A stretch of DNA of 64,000 bases from Rhyacichthys aspro. Its lineage: Eukaryota; Chordata; Actinopteri; Gobiiformes; Rhyacichthyidae. Position 1 is the first letter of the stretch. Every line of letters starts with the position of its first letter. Position numbers and translations under genes: made by a program. The notes under the pieces are model-generated. The model ran no database searches and had not been told where the DNA came from. It worked only from the letters and a program-made list of their open reading frames with translations. The stretch spans positions 17,093,932 to 17,157,931 of the forward strand of contig CM072170.1 of NCBI GenBank assembly GCA_036850595.1, written 5' to 3'. Positions 11,864-22,844 of this stretch are shown piece after piece.

Positions 11864-13555
11864 ATGGACCCAGCGGACACATCCTCTCCCCAGACTCGCT
11901 TAGCTCGGGTAGAGGGAGCGCTGCTACAACACGAGGCCCAGCTAGCCTCCTACGCAGCGGAGGCTCGACAGTCTGCTTCGGCTCTGGAGCGGGCGCTAAC
12001 CTCGCTAGCCACCCAGGTACAGCAGTTAGCGGCCACCGTGTCTCAGCAAGCCGTTGCCGCCTCGGCGCCAGCCCCGCCGGTTCCAGCTCCGGCTTTTCCT
12101 GCCAGTACTGCACCAGAGCCCCGGGTGGGGGCGCCAGAGCGCTATTCTGGGGATCCAGAGAGCTGCAATCCGTTTCTGACCAACTGCACCATCCTGTTTG
12201 CCCTGCAGCCCCATACCTTCGCTTCTGAGGCAGCGAGGGTTGCCTTCGCCATCAACCACCTCACTGGCAGGGCACGTCAGTGGGGAACAGCAGAGTGGGA
12301 GAGGGGCACGCCAGCCTGCTCTTCATTCCAGGCCTTTTCAGAGGAACTTCGTAAGGTTTTTGGTCCCGTTTCTCTAGGTCCAGATGCCAGTGGGGGACTC
12401 ATGAGCCAGAGGCAGGGGAATCGGACAGTGGCCGATTACGCTATCGACTTTCGCACACAGGCCCGACTCAGCAACTGGAACTCAGCGGCCCAGTGTGATG
12501 CATTCCTCAATGGACTGGCACCCTACATCAAGGATGAGCTGGCTTCGTACGACCTCCCGGCTTCCCTCGACGGACTGATTGAGCTGACGTCCAGGCTGGA
12601 CAGGCGCATACAGGCGAGGAGAGGGGAATTACGCCGGGAGGGAGTGGAGCGTCGGCTGTCCACCCGCCTGCGTGGGTTGCCAGATGCCCCGGACCCTCTC
12701 GCAGAACCCACCCCTGAGGAGGGGGAACCTATGCAGGTGGGGCGCACCAGCCTGACGCCAGAGGAGCGTGACAGACGACGCCGAGGGAATCTCTGCCTCT
12801 ACTGCGGTCAGGCCGGACACTTCGTTTCCCGCTGTCCATTAAAAGGGGAGGGCTCAGCAGTGAAGAGGGGCATTGTGCTAAGCCGGACCCGGGTCGTTGC
12901 CCCTAACTCGAGACCTTTGTTTCACGTCCAGTTCCTGTTGGCGGGGGGCTCTCATACACTCGCCGCCTTCATTGACTCTGGGGCAGATGTTAACCTGATC
13001 GATGAGGAGCTGGCCCTCCAACTTGGCATCGATCAGGTCCCTTTGTCCAGCCCGGTGCCGGCCAGCGCTCTAGACGGTCATCTCCTGGGGACTGTCACCC
13101 ATCAGACCGCGCCCATCCCCATGCTCCTGTCCGGCACCCATCATGAGACCATTCGGTTTCACGTCCTGAGGTCTCCTAACCTTCCTGTGATCCTCGGCTA
13201 CCCCTGGCTTCGTCGCCATAACCCCCTCATAGACTGGTCTACGGGGTCCATCCTGGGGTGGGGCCCCTCCTGTCATCGGGTCTGCCTCAGGGAGGCGGAC
13301 ACACTCCCACCAGCATCCAATACCTGTTCGGCCACCGACCTGTCCAAAGCGCCCTCGCTAAGAGACACCAGGGAGTTCGTTAACGCCTGCCTAGTCTGCA
13401 TCCAGCATAAGGCCCCACTGCTGGAGGGGCGCCAAAGCTGGGACTCTGTCCTTCCCCTCGTCCGAGGCATCCCACGAGGAAGAAGAGGAGGAGGGGCTGT
13501 CAGCAGGGGGCCGGAGGAGGAGGAGGCTGAGATGGTCTTCTCGGATGAGTTTTAG
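11864..13555 (+). CDS. Gag-protease polyprotein of an internally deleted Ty3/gypsy element
   Basis: The 563-residue frame starts at the ATG 18 bases after the left LTR (MDPADTSSP), the usual Gag start in fish gypsy elements; the open frame extends upstream only through LTR sequence. Order of parts: a coiled-coil-like N-terminus (about residues 10-70), a proline/alanine-rich linker, the retrotransposon capsid domain (about 100-260), and a CCHC zinc knuckle at residues 311-324 (CLYCGQAGHFVSRC). Then follows a pepsin-type protease with its catalytic DSG at 371-373, and about residue 490 an abrupt switch to a short stretch with CLVC at 509-512 that resembles the integrase zinc-binding region. The C-terminus is acidic. 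Gag would assemble particles and protease would cleave the polyprotein. Reverse transcriptase, RNase H and the integrase core are absent. The frame has no stop, so the deletion kept the phase. Confidence 0.9.
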   Translation: MDPADTSSPQTRLARVEGALLQHEAQLASYAAEARQSASALERALTSLATQVQQLAATVSQQAVAASAPAPPVPAPAFPASTAPEPRVGAPERYSGDPESCNPFLTNCTILFALQPHTFASEAARVAFAINHLTGRARQWGTAEWERGTPACSSFQAFSEELRKVFGPVSLGPDASGGLMSQRQGNRTVADYAIDFRTQARLSNWNSAAQCDAFLNGLAPYIKDELASYDLPASLDGLIELTSRLDRRIQARRGELRREGVERRLSTRLRGLPDAPDPLAEPTPEEGEPMQVGRTSLTPEERDRRRRGNLCLYCGQAGHFVSRCPLKGEGSAVKRGIVLSRTRVVAPNSRPLFHVQFLLAGGSHTLAAFIDSGADVNLIDEELALQLGIDQVPLSSPVPASALDGHLLGTVTHQTAPIPMLLSGTHHETIRFHVLRSPNLPVILGYPWLRRHNPLIDWSTGSILGWGPSCHRVCLREADTLPPASNTCSATDLSKAPSLRDTREFVNACLVCIQHKAPLLEGRQSWDSVLPLVRGIPRGRRGGGAVSRGPEEEEAEMVFSDEF

Positions 13556-13622
13556 CCCTCCTCCGGACCCCCTCCACCCACCCAGCTCGGACGATGTTGT
13601 GGGACGTCAGGGGCCGTCCCTT

Positions 13623-13632
13623 GAGGGGGGGG
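13623..13632 (+). other. Polypurine tract before the 3' LTR
   Basis: A run of one GA followed by G residues ends three bases before the 3' LTR. Its place and composition fit the plus-strand primer site for reverse transcription. Confidence 0.7.
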
Positions 13633-13635
13633 TTC

Positions 13636-14297
13636 TGTCACAGTTTCATCTTCCTGGGCTCTCCTCAGACTCCACTGCCCCAGTATTCTCTCACCTCGGC
13701 CCCTCTCTACCTGCCAGCCACTCCCACCGGTTCACCCCTCCTCGTTCACCCGCTGCGGCAGCTGCGGCTTATCTGCCAATCAGCCCGGTATGTAAGACTC
13801 ACCTGTTCGCACACACGCTGCCAGATTGTTCCTCTGCATTATGCACGACTCTCCAGCGTTCTTCTCCTGCCTGATCTCCTGTTGCCGACCTCGTCTGTCC
13901 CCGACCTGCTCTCCTCGCCTGCCTCCCGGTAAACCTACCTGCCTTCCGTCTCTGACCACGCGCTCTGCCTCGGCGTCCTTGGCATCGTTCTGCTCTTCCC
14001 TCGTCTGTACCTCCGCACGGTCAGCGGACTCTACGGGCTGCGGACTCCTCGCTACGGCTTCGGCGACCACAGTAAGCTCCTCTCTCTCATTCCACGTGGC
14101 CGGGGAACCGAACTCGTTCCTCAGCCCTTCCCCGTGCTTTAGAGACTGTGTGCGGGCTTTCGGCCTGAAGAGAGACCTGAACGTTGTAGTGACTCTTGCT
14201 GCTCTGCTCTCTGTTTGCTATTGTGGCAATAAAGGTTATTACCAACTGTACCTATTCGCCTGTGTACTGCTTTTGGGTCCAAACCACCCCCGTTACA
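13636..14297 (+). repeat. 3' LTR of the Ty3/gypsy element
   Basis: Direct repeat of the left LTR with the same length and ends, and only a handful of substitutions. A poly(A) signal AATAAA lies at 14228-14233. The target duplication AACCC follows immediately. Confidence 0.93.
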
Positions 14298-14302
14298 AAC
14301 CC
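14298..14302. repeat. Right target-site duplication of the Ty3/gypsy element
   Basis: AACCC, identical to the five bases left of the 5' LTR at 11180-11184. Confidence 0.85.
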
Positions 14303-14399
14303 ATGGTTTGCACTGACCTGTGGCTAAATAAGCCAGCCACCAAAAGCTGAGCTGCCAGCACTACCAGTGTCTAAAGCAATGACTATTTTAAATCAATTG

Positions 14400-14516
14400 A
14401 ACAATGGCCATTGTCCAGGGTGTATCCCGCCTAAGGCTCAAAGCTGCTGGGATAGGCTCTAGCCAACCGTAACCCCCAACAGGGACCAAGATGTAGAAAA
14501 TGAATGAATGAATAAA
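14400..14516 (+). repeat. LINE/SINE 3' tail with ATGA-type repeat end
   Basis: The text runs from a GTCCAGGGTGTATCCCGCC block through GCTGGGATAGGCTC to a short tandem AATG tail. This is the well-known 3' tail of fish L2-like LINEs and the SINEs that borrow it. Only about 115 bases remain and nothing coding is attached. Confidence 0.65.
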
Positions 14517-14689
14517 CCTGCAAGTGGTGATGAACGGTGGTGCCCAATTTTTAAGAGCATCACCAAAAACCTCCAGCGAGCCCATTAATAAAGGCTCACA
14601 AAACTGTTAGGAAGCAGTTGTTTGACCTTTTCCAAGGGCTGCTGTCGCACCCTGGTCCCAGAAGTTGTATTTATCCAGGAGGCACTGTC

Positions 14690-15075
14690 ATGTCATTTTT
14701 CTGTTTTATGCACTTTTGGAGCATAGCCATGGCAACACTATTTAGCCCATATGTCCAATAGAGTTGCACACCTGAGGATTGTATGTGCCAAATTTCACCT
14801 ATTAACAACAAAGCATAGTTTTGGCGTCATCATCTGCAACACTGTGGCAGATGAGCCACCAATGAGTTGTTTGTTTCTTGTCCCATGATAAATATCTGCG
14901 CCAAATTTCATACATTTCCAGGAAACTTTTTTTTTTTAGTCAATAGACCATTGGCATTGATTTTCAAGCAAGATTAAGGGCAAGAGACCTTTTTGGTTGA
15001 CGAACAAAATTGAAGAACGTCCCATAGGGATTTTCTTTTGAAACTCTAGGGGGCGCTATTGTGCACATTGTCACT
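14690..15075. repeat. Probable dispersed non-coding repeat
   Basis: The style (CCAAATTTCA blocks and a terminal GGGGGCGCTATTG) resembles interspersed non-coding repeats common in fish genomes. I see no terminal repeats or coding capacity, so both the family and the limits are uncertain. Confidence 0.3.
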
Positions 15076-15214
15076 ATTTCTACATATGTGAGTTGAGGCC
15101 AGGTTGGGAATAAGCAATTAAACTTTGAGCCAAACCAAAAATTGCATGTAAGATTTATAGCAATTTAGGGGTGGCAAAATTCTTGCTCGTCACTGACTGA
15201 GTTTTAATGTGCAA

Positions 15215-15870
15215 CACTCTCAGGCGGTGCTGCTGAAAGACAGACTGGAGAGGGCTGGTGTGGGCCATCATCTGGCAGAGTGAATCCTGGACTAGCTCAC
15301 AAACCAGAAGTGCAGCTCTGTCCTGGGCTGTCCTCTGGACTCAGTGAGGGAAGTGGGTGAGAGAAGGGTCCTGGCTAAACTTCAGTGACAGACTGCTTCA
15401 CCCTCAGTGTGTGAAGGAGAGATTCTGCAGGTCTTTCCTGCTGCTCTCAGACTTTACAATGAACACTTTTGATATGTAACTCTTCTTCACCTGTGCAATA
15501 TTTTCACAATCAAAGTGCAATTTCACTTGTGCAATATCTGTAATTGTGCAATAGCTATTATACAATGTGCAATTTCCTGTTTTGTTTTTTTTTTTTTTTT
15601 TTTTACTATTTATTCACACCCATTTATTAATATCCATATATTTTACATATGCACAGTCTATTTTAGTTGTAGTTTTTTTGTTTGTTTGTTTGTTTTTAGC
15701 ATATTGTTTAACTCACAAATGTCTAGTCTATTTAAGTTTATTTTGTCTTAGAATAGTTTTAATGCTGGGTTTGGGTTTTTCACTGTCATCTGTGTGATAC
15801 TTTTGCTGTGCTGCAAAGTTCAATTTCCCCACTGTGGGACTAATAAAGGTTTTTTTTTTATTCTTCTTAT
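15215..15870 (+). mobile_element. 5'-truncated, internally deleted LINE (3' end)
   Basis: The start reads like fish LINE reverse transcriptase (AVLLKDRLERAGVGHHLAE), then stops appear. The sequence next jumps to the end of the ORF (FPAALRLYNEH) and to the typical 3' UTR with repeated GTGCAATA words and a final TCCCCACTGTGGGACTAATAA block. It is a dead copy. A T-rich and TTCTTA-repeated stretch follows it. Confidence 0.7.
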
Positions 15871-16565
15871 TCTTATTCAGTTCCAATAAGCTCCTCACCA
15901 TCACTGAAGGGCTCGGACCTAATTAGTAAAATAAGGACAAAGGGCTGGTGCAAGCCATTTGACACAACACACAGTAATCATTAGGTTCCGCTACTTTTAG
16001 TTTGACTATTTCCCTGGCTCTGTGATCAATGTTGTCATGACAACAGGGGTATGCCTCCTGTAGATGACTTTTACTGTGGTTAATGTAGCTCTTCAGTGGC
16101 TCATTTTACAGTTGAACTGGAGAAATACAATAATCAGACTGGCATAGGGCCAGTAGAGACATGTATTATTAATATAGAATTAATACAATTTGAAACTAAA
16201 ACTTCAAATGATGTTTTAGACATGATTTGAATCGCTGTGACGCTCATTTAGAAATGATCTGCTTCACATGAGACATCTGTCATAACGTACCAAGAAAATA
16301 AGCCATGCACATAATATTCTATGTGTTTTATGGGATTTTAAACCTGAACAATATTTTTTTGCCTGTCTCCCTCCTCCATTCACTCTTCTTTGTGTGTTTA
16401 ATTGGCCATGACTTCCTGCATCTGGTCTGAAAGTATTGTGGCAAGCAATGAGTAAGTATCACCCCGATATAAGAGTAGAACACCAATATTACTTTATTTT
16501 TAACCACACATGAACATTTAACAGAACATTATTAAACCGCTAACACCCCATCGTCACTCATGACA
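15871..16565. other. Intergenic DNA, nothing recognised
   Basis: About 700 bases of AT-rich sequence between the LINE tail and the decayed gypsy pol. No coding signal or repeat structure was seen. Confidence 0.45.
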
Positions 16566-17181
16566 TCACTCATGTACAACAGAACAACTTCCCAGAAGCC
16601 ATTGTGGCCCAAACCACTGGGATGCTACACAACTCCCACCTAAGATGATTAGCTGTCCCCAGCAATCAAACTGTTCACTACAAAGTGCCTTGGTTACGTG
16701 AGGTGAGCTAGGCAGCGAAGGCTGGTCCGGGACTGTGGGCTGTTCCATGTTAGGGGCTAGGGGCTGGTACGGAGCCAAGCTGTCCCGGAGCCCGCTTGGA
16801 CAGCCGCACTCGATAGACCACGTCTGACAGTCTCTCAAGGACAGTGCAGGGCCCCACTCAGTGGCTGAAGAGTTTTGGTGAGCTTCCTTTTTTCTGGCTG
16901 GACTATAGACCCACACCTGGGCACCCGGAACAAAATCCTGCCCCCAGCAGTGAAGGTCGTAGTCCCTCTTCTGCTGGGCTCCAGCATCTGCCAGGTCTTT
17001 CCTGAACAGCTCGTGGACGCAGTTGTTCCACCAAGCTGTAGAAATAGTCCAGTCCTGGTTCTCCTCCCACCTCTGGTCCTGGTGGGGCCCAAAACACAAG
17101 GTCCAGTGGGGTGCGGAGTTCGTGGTCAAACATCAGTCTGGCCGGGGTACACCACCTCAATGCACTGCTGTCCGGTAGGAC
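16566..17181 (-). pseudogene. Decayed Ty3/gypsy integrase, C-terminal part (left piece of a split element)
   Basis: The minus strand shows integrase text in more than one frame: TPARLMFDHELRTPLDLVF, then a VWVYSP stretch and a LAPYQPLAP stretch, which in fish gypsy elements are the end of the integrase core and the C-terminal domain. Frame changes show decay. The reading continues not leftward but in the piece at 22884-23665, because a 5.7-kb element sits between 17181 and 22884. Limits at the low-coordinate end are uncertain and no LTR was recognised. Confidence 0.8.
17174..17181. repeat. Left 8-bp target-site duplication of the hAT-bounded insertion
   Basis: GGTAGGAC directly precedes the CAGTG end at 17182. 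The same eight bases directly follow the CACTG end at 22875. Eight bases is the duplication length of the hAT superfamily. Confidence 0.88.
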
Positions 17182-17927
17182 CAGTGCTTTAAGTGGGCTG
17201 GAATGCACCAGTACACAGTACCGGCACTTCTTGGAGCGTCTGAAACATTCTATCCCGTACTGGGACGCATTGGTACTGAGTACTGTCACTTCAGAAGTTC
17301 AGGCTGATTGACAGACGTTTTTCATTGTGTATTTTCTGTCACTACACTTAAATTGCCGTTACTGCCTCAATCCCTCTCTTTCATTATACGGCGCCACCGC
17401 TCAAAGCACCTGCTGTGTGCTTTCTCAGCTTCATTTCGCCATGACAGTCCAATGACTTCATTACCCAGGAGCCATAGCGTTTTCTGGCACATGCGTGTCA
17501 CTCGCTGTTTTGATTTGTCCTCGCGACGCTAGCTCTTTTGCAGGCAATGTATGAAGTTTGTTGCTGAAGATCTGTTGATCTGCTGTTGAAGATTGGAAGA
17601 AAATCAGAAGTTTGTTTGAGGACATTTAGGACAGAATTTTCTTAAACTGAGCAAGCCAAAAGCCTTATTTTTTATTTATTTCTATTTATTTTTATTTTAA
17701 GCTTGATTATTTTATTGATTAAAAAAAATGCCCAAATGCCTAAAATGCAGCTGTTGCTGAGTACTAGTTATTGATAAAGCAAGCAAAAAAGTCTGCATCT
17801 GTGTTATATTTATATCTAGGCTATATACATATAGAAATTTGATATAGCTTTTAATGCATTTAATGTAGGCTACATAACCAAGATCAAATATAGTACCGGC
17901 ACTTCTTTTTGTCCACTTAAAGCACTG
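17182..17927 (+). repeat. Non-autonomous hAT-like unit with inverted ends (left unit)
   Basis: A 746-bp stretch with ends CAGTGCTTTAAGTGG and its exact inverse at 17913-17927, 15 bases each. The motif AGTACCGGCACTTC occurs near both ends in the same orientation (about 17216 and 17893). Its own flanks do not match (GGTAGGAC on the left, GTTTCACT on the right), so it did not insert here alone. No coding capacity. Confidence 0.75.
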
Positions 17928-18196
17928 GTTTCACTCCACTAAAACTTCCATGTCCTCTCAGACTATGAGATCTCTCTCTTTGTGAAAATCTTTACTCTGG
18001 TAATAAGTTATTGAATGCTTTGAATAAGATTTGTACTGTATATTATTTCACAAGGTCATGGATTTTTTTAAAAGTTTTGAATGAATAAACAGATTCTTAC
18101 TGTGTTTTATAAATCCTTTAGTGTATACTCTTAGTATTTTTTACATTCTGTAAAGACTGTGAAAGTCCCAAGCTTTAGAGACATACACAGACAATG

Positions 18197-18199
<3 letters not shown>

Positions 18200-18233
<34 letters not shown>
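18200..18233. repeat. (AC)n microsatellite
   Basis: A pure AC dinucleotide run of about 17 units inside the cargo region of the hAT-bounded element. The rest of 17928-19500 is AT-rich non-coding sequence with no other recognised feature. Confidence 0.95.
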
Positions 18234-18238
<5 letters not shown>

Positions 18239-19523
18239 AACACACTCATTGTGTCCTCAAACCTTTTAATCCTGGCCACATTATTTAATGACGCATTTCT
18301 TCATTATTAAGAATTTTGACTTTCCGTATGTGAGCTACAGATAACTTCAGAAAAATTACACACATACAGTATCATTTGACCAAAGCTTTAAGAATAACAG
18401 TGCATTCATGTGGTCCTCGTGAACTCGGAGTATCCGAGTTAAGAAGTTGTTCTTCCAACTTTGGTGTGTTGACACGATTGCTCGGAAAAACTGAACATTT
18501 AAAACCATACCAACAAGGAGGATAGACGCTAAGTCATTAATGTCATGTTATTTTTATTTGAGTTAATACAGTCAAAGTAGAAAAGGGAGCCTGTTCAAAA
18601 CATAAGAAGTTAACATAACGTATGTTAAAACCTCTAAATACCAGAGTAAATAAATAAATAACTGAGGATATAGTCTAAATGAGCCTATAGGGACAAAAAA
18701 CTAGTTATACTGTCAAATCATCAAGACATTAATATGCAAAACAGTTAGTATGATTATATTTAAATATCAGATTTAAAATGTTGCACACTCTAGGGACCCC
18801 CGAGAAAGGGACCCTAAATCTGACACCATATAAAATATACTAATGCAATGAAATCAACGTTGTTGCTACTTTTCCAAATCCAGGGTTAAAATTTAGAAAA
18901 TTATTGAATTTTTTGTAGTTTTGAGCAGAGCTGACGTAGTTTAAGCAATTTATTCAGAAAAAAGACTGATGTTTGATGATTTTATAGAACTTTTTTTGCA
19001 TGTACATTTTTGGTTCAAGGGTCCCCAGAAGGTATTAAATTGGAGGGGTCCACATGGGTTCATTCATTCATTAACTTAGAATAAACAAGACTGTTGTTTA
19101 AAAATATGGTTAATTATCAGCATGACTACATTGAACTGAAAATGTAGTTAAAAGGAGCACAGTAGGCTACATGTAGTGAAGGCTGCACAGTTTATACAGT
19201 GTATACAGTGTATACACAATACTATACAGTTTAAAGTTTGAGGCCCTCTGCTCAGTTCTGCAGCTCTGTAGCTTTATAAAATGTAAAAATATACATTCAG
19301 CCTAACTTAATAACATCTGAAAATACTAATGAAAAACAATAGGAGAAATGTCCCTGAAATGGAACCAGGTGAATAGAACTCAGGTGTTCCAGAGTGTGGC
19401 GTCATGGATATCAGACCTCAGAATTTGTAAATCAGTTCTAAGTCAGAGACATTTCTCCACGAACTCTCAGAGAGAAAGACACTAAAAAGTTCCTCACGAC
19501 AAACTCGCACTTTTGTTGTACTT

Positions 19524-22044
19524 ATGGATTACCAGAAAAACCAGATCGATTTTCAGCATTTCTGCCGCTGGAAACCGAAGAAACTCACAGATGAGCAATA
19601 CGTAAGTAACTAACACTAGATCCTGAACTCAACAAACACAAAGTTATGTAGTTTGAGAGTAGTTTACAACTAAAAGAGTTATTCATGGTTAGTTTTCATG
19701 ATGTGTTGTGTATTTTATTATATTTTGTTTATTATATTGTAAGAATGCTGTTTTAAAGAGGGATCTAGTATGAACTCTGAATCAATTTGCTACAAATCAG
19801 ATCTGAAACTCAACAAACGTGAAATACATGTTGTTTTAACTGTTGACACTGATATTTTTTAGGATATTCACCATCTTTCTGACAAATTTTAATCAATGTA
19901 GTGTTGTATTGTTGTGGGTATTATAATGATCTGTGTGTGTCTGTTTTCATCCACAGCGAAGTGAGCAGGAGGTCCGAATCCTAGAGATTCAGAGGCAGGA
20001 ACGGGCTCACCAGGCAGTAATCAGTCGTCGTGCAGACAGACTGTTTTCTGCCGAGAGAGCACACACTGATGTTGTTAGATGCAGGTTGGGATTTCCCACT
20101 GCTCACACCTTCCTGCCTCAGCCTCCTCCTTCGGTAAAGAGACCTCGGTTCTCTGTGAGATTTAAGCCTGTGACCGACTCGTACCAGAGCACCACTCCGG
20201 CTGCTTCACTGCCTCCTCTGAGCAGCCTCAGCTCTGTAGACACCCACACTCCCAGTGAGCTGATGTCGGTTTACCCACTGACTCCGAGTCCAACTCCAGT
20301 CCTCACTCCTGATGCTCTGAAGCCACAGAAGACGAAAGTGTCACGTCTTCCTGTGCTTCAGAAAAGAAGGATCCAGTCTGTGCCAAACAAGACCAGTGCT
20401 TCAGCTGGACAATGGCCTTCACCTCAGCCACCAGCTCCAGTTATGGTCCCCAGACCTCCAGCAGGGCCCAAACCTAAGGGACAAATAATCCGTCCTGGCA
20501 GAACCTTGAGGCCCGCTCAAGGAGGTGTGTTTTTCTACATTTAATTACAATAATGATTGGCACTACTTGTATTTTTGTTTTCTTTACTACTTAAAGTGTG
20601 TGTTTTGTCTGTCTTTAGTTGTTCTTGTACACTGACAAACAATGTATATCTTATTTTAACCTTAGATTGGCAGCAGAAATGTAACATTGAATGTGCATCA
20701 GAAATGTTACCTCAGGGTCCAGCTTTGGTTCCCTCAACTCCACCTGGGCCTCTTCCAAAGACACAAAAAATCCGTCCAGGAAGAACGTTGAGGCCTGCTC
20801 AAAAAGGTGTGTTCTCAGCTGCATGTATTAAATGTAGCTAAATGTAAACTGTTCTAATAAAGCAGTACAGTAAAAACTCTGATGTCGATAACGTGTACTT
20901 CACGTGTTTTTCAGAGAAGACAACTGCCAATGAGCGCAGACGTCAGGCAGCAAGCCTAGAATCACAAAGTGATCACAAACCACTGGACAATCCTGAAAAA
21001 AGTCTGAGCCTTGCTTTTGAGAAGCTTGAATGTGATGACTGGTAAGACACAGTGCATGTTTGGTTTTATGTCATTTGTGTTGCCTTTCAAGCAATATGGA
21101 CTAACATCATCATTTTATAAAACATAAAGGATGAAAAAAGTGGATGGACTGAAGACTTTTCAAAGTCTTGTGAGATACCATCAACAGACAATGCTACCAA
21201 AGCTCCATGAAATGTGTTTGGTCCTTATAGAGGAGGTAACTTTCTCTTTTTGTCATGTTTTCTCTGAGCCATGCTTCAATTAACAGTTTGCACTTGATTG
21301 ACTGCTAATGTCTCTTATTGATTCACAGATGAAAAACTTAAGATCCACTGTGGCCTGCGCTGCCATTAACACAATGGCTGACATGTACGTTCACCTGAAA
21401 AGCACAATCGACCCAGAAGTGGAGCGTACGTGTCGTTCTTTGCTCTTGCGCTTGGCCCAGGGCACCAACACCTTCATATTGGAGCAGGTCAACACTGCTT
21501 TAGATGCCCTGGTGGAAAACTGCAACCACAAGAGGGTTGTTACAGCTCTACTCAACACAGGCCAGAGGTACGAGCAGAAAAGGACTGGATGAGTTTAACT
21601 AGAGATAGACTCCAGATTTGTTTGATACATGACTCTCTTCTTCTTCTTCTCTTCCAGTCACCGCTGTGTTGCTGTTCGCTCGAGCACTGCTGAGCATTTG
21701 AAGCAGGTGCTTGAGAAAGTTGGAGCAGATACCATCTTTTCATCAGAGAGAGGCTTCACTGAGCGCTTCCTCGTTGCTGTCTCCAAAATGGCTGTTGATG
21801 CTGCCCCCGATGTCAGGTTGGTGATTAAGTTTGCTCATGTTTGAACATAAAGTCCTAGTTGAGTGTTGTATATAGTATGTTTTCTATACATTATTTATTT
21901 ATTTCTCTCTCCAGGTGTTTTGGGATCCAGATCTTGAAGGATATTGCGTTGCACAGGGATTTTCTCTGTCTGTGGGAAAACAATGTTCCACAAAGCGACC
22001 GACGTCCTCTCGACAAGATCTTCAGAAACCTGAAGCAGCATTGA
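19524..22044 (+). CDS. TOG-domain protein (TOGARAM/crescerin-like), intact eight-exon gene inside a transposon
   Basis: Eight exons join in phase to 516 codons (515 residues): 19524-19601, 19957-20524, 20666-20806, 20915-21041, 21130-21235, 21329-21567, 21658-21816, 21915-22044. All introns are GT/AG and 84-355 bases long. The start is the ATG of MDYQKNQ; the stop is TGA, with AATAAA at 22108-22113. Residues 1-70 are polar and helical, about 70-262 form a basic proline/serine-rich linker, and about 288-515 form a TOG domain of HEAT repeats. The domain opens with the conserved tryptophan (DDWMKKVDGL, W305) and continues with blocks such as MKNLRSTVACAAINTMADM and ENCNHKRVVTALL, closest in my memory to a middle TOG domain of TOGARAM proteins. 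TOG domains bind tubulin; TOGARAM acts in ciliary microtubules. This protein has one TOG domain against four in TOGARAM. It is probably a captured or dispersed host-gene derivative. Any function in the fish, or for the element, is unknown. Confidence 0.85.
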
Positions 22045-22107
22045 TTCATATTTACTTTATTACTTTACTATTACTTTATTACTTACTTTTACTTACATTT
22101 CATTGTA

Positions 22108-22113
22108 AATAAA
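22108..22113 (+). terminator. Poly(A) signal of the TOG-domain gene
   Basis: AATAAA lies 64 bases after the stop codon and is followed by a T-rich stretch. It implies a very short 3' UTR lying fully inside the hAT-bounded element. Confidence 0.7.
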
Positions 22114-22844
22114 CATTTTACTGTTGCATTACATTATCAGTGTTGTTATTCTGAGAAAACAACAGGACATACAGTATTTATTCATTCAGACGGTCAACTG
22201 TGAATTAACTGAAGGGCTAACACTGAAGCAGAGGACGCACTATTAGAATTTTTGCCAAATTTTACCCATGATTCTCAGTTGGGGAAAGTCTTTTCCAGTC
22301 TGCACTAGTTGGGGACAGTCAGCGTGGCTAGTATAAATCTAAATCATAATCTAAATAATAAATCTGATGTAGTCCCCAGTCTTTCAGTCGTCTTACAAAA
22401 ATCTGCTGAAACCAGGGTTGGTTTTTTTGTTTTTTTTGAGCAAATAACAATACATTAATAAAATAAATTTGCATATATCCAACAACCTAAAAGTTTTGTT
22501 ATAATAACAAAATATTCCATCAAACTGATTTCATGAAAGGTTTTTTTTTTTTTTTTTTCAATAAACCATACAGACACTAGGAGTGGGAAGAAGAAAAAAC
22601 GTATTTAATCCCACCCTCATCTCTCTTTAAAGACATAACACACTATGCATCGCTACTTCCTTAAAGACAATCTGGCATCAAACCAATGGCCACCAAACTC
22701 ATATTTTAGTTGTACAAATAATATAGAATAAATACATAGATGTGCTATTTATATATGTATATACAGTAGAGTCATTAGGTAATAAAAACAAATAGTTCAC
22801 AATAATGATCTAAAATTCAATCAATAAAATAAGTGGGCCGGAAC
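22114..22844. other. Non-coding right part of the hAT-bounded cargo
   Basis: AT-rich sequence with a T run at about 22541-22558. No open frame with family resemblance. Near 22831-22844 a partial copy of the hAT end word AAGTGGGCCGG occurs just before the complete end. Confidence 0.5.

Larger units (their letters stand above)
11185..14297 (+). mobile_element. Ty3/gypsy LTR retrotransposon, internally deleted (gag-protease only)
   Basis: The element is 3113 bp: two direct LTRs of 662 bp each, starting TGTCAC and ending GTTACA, around a 1789-bp interior. A 5-bp duplication AACCC flanks it, so both ends are original. The interior holds one long frame for gag and aspartic protease. The sequence for reverse transcriptase, RNase H and most of integrase is missing; the frame jumps from just after protease to a short piece resembling the integrase zinc-binding region. 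A polypurine tract lies just before the right LTR. By eye the LTRs differ at about seven positions, so the insertion is fairly young. It could move only with enzymes supplied by a full-length relative. Confidence 0.93.

Noticed and set aside
17182..17927. Independent 746-bp hAT insertion at this place
   Set aside because: Its flanks do not match each other, while the outer flanks of the 5.7-kb unit match over all eight bases; it moved in as part of the larger unit.
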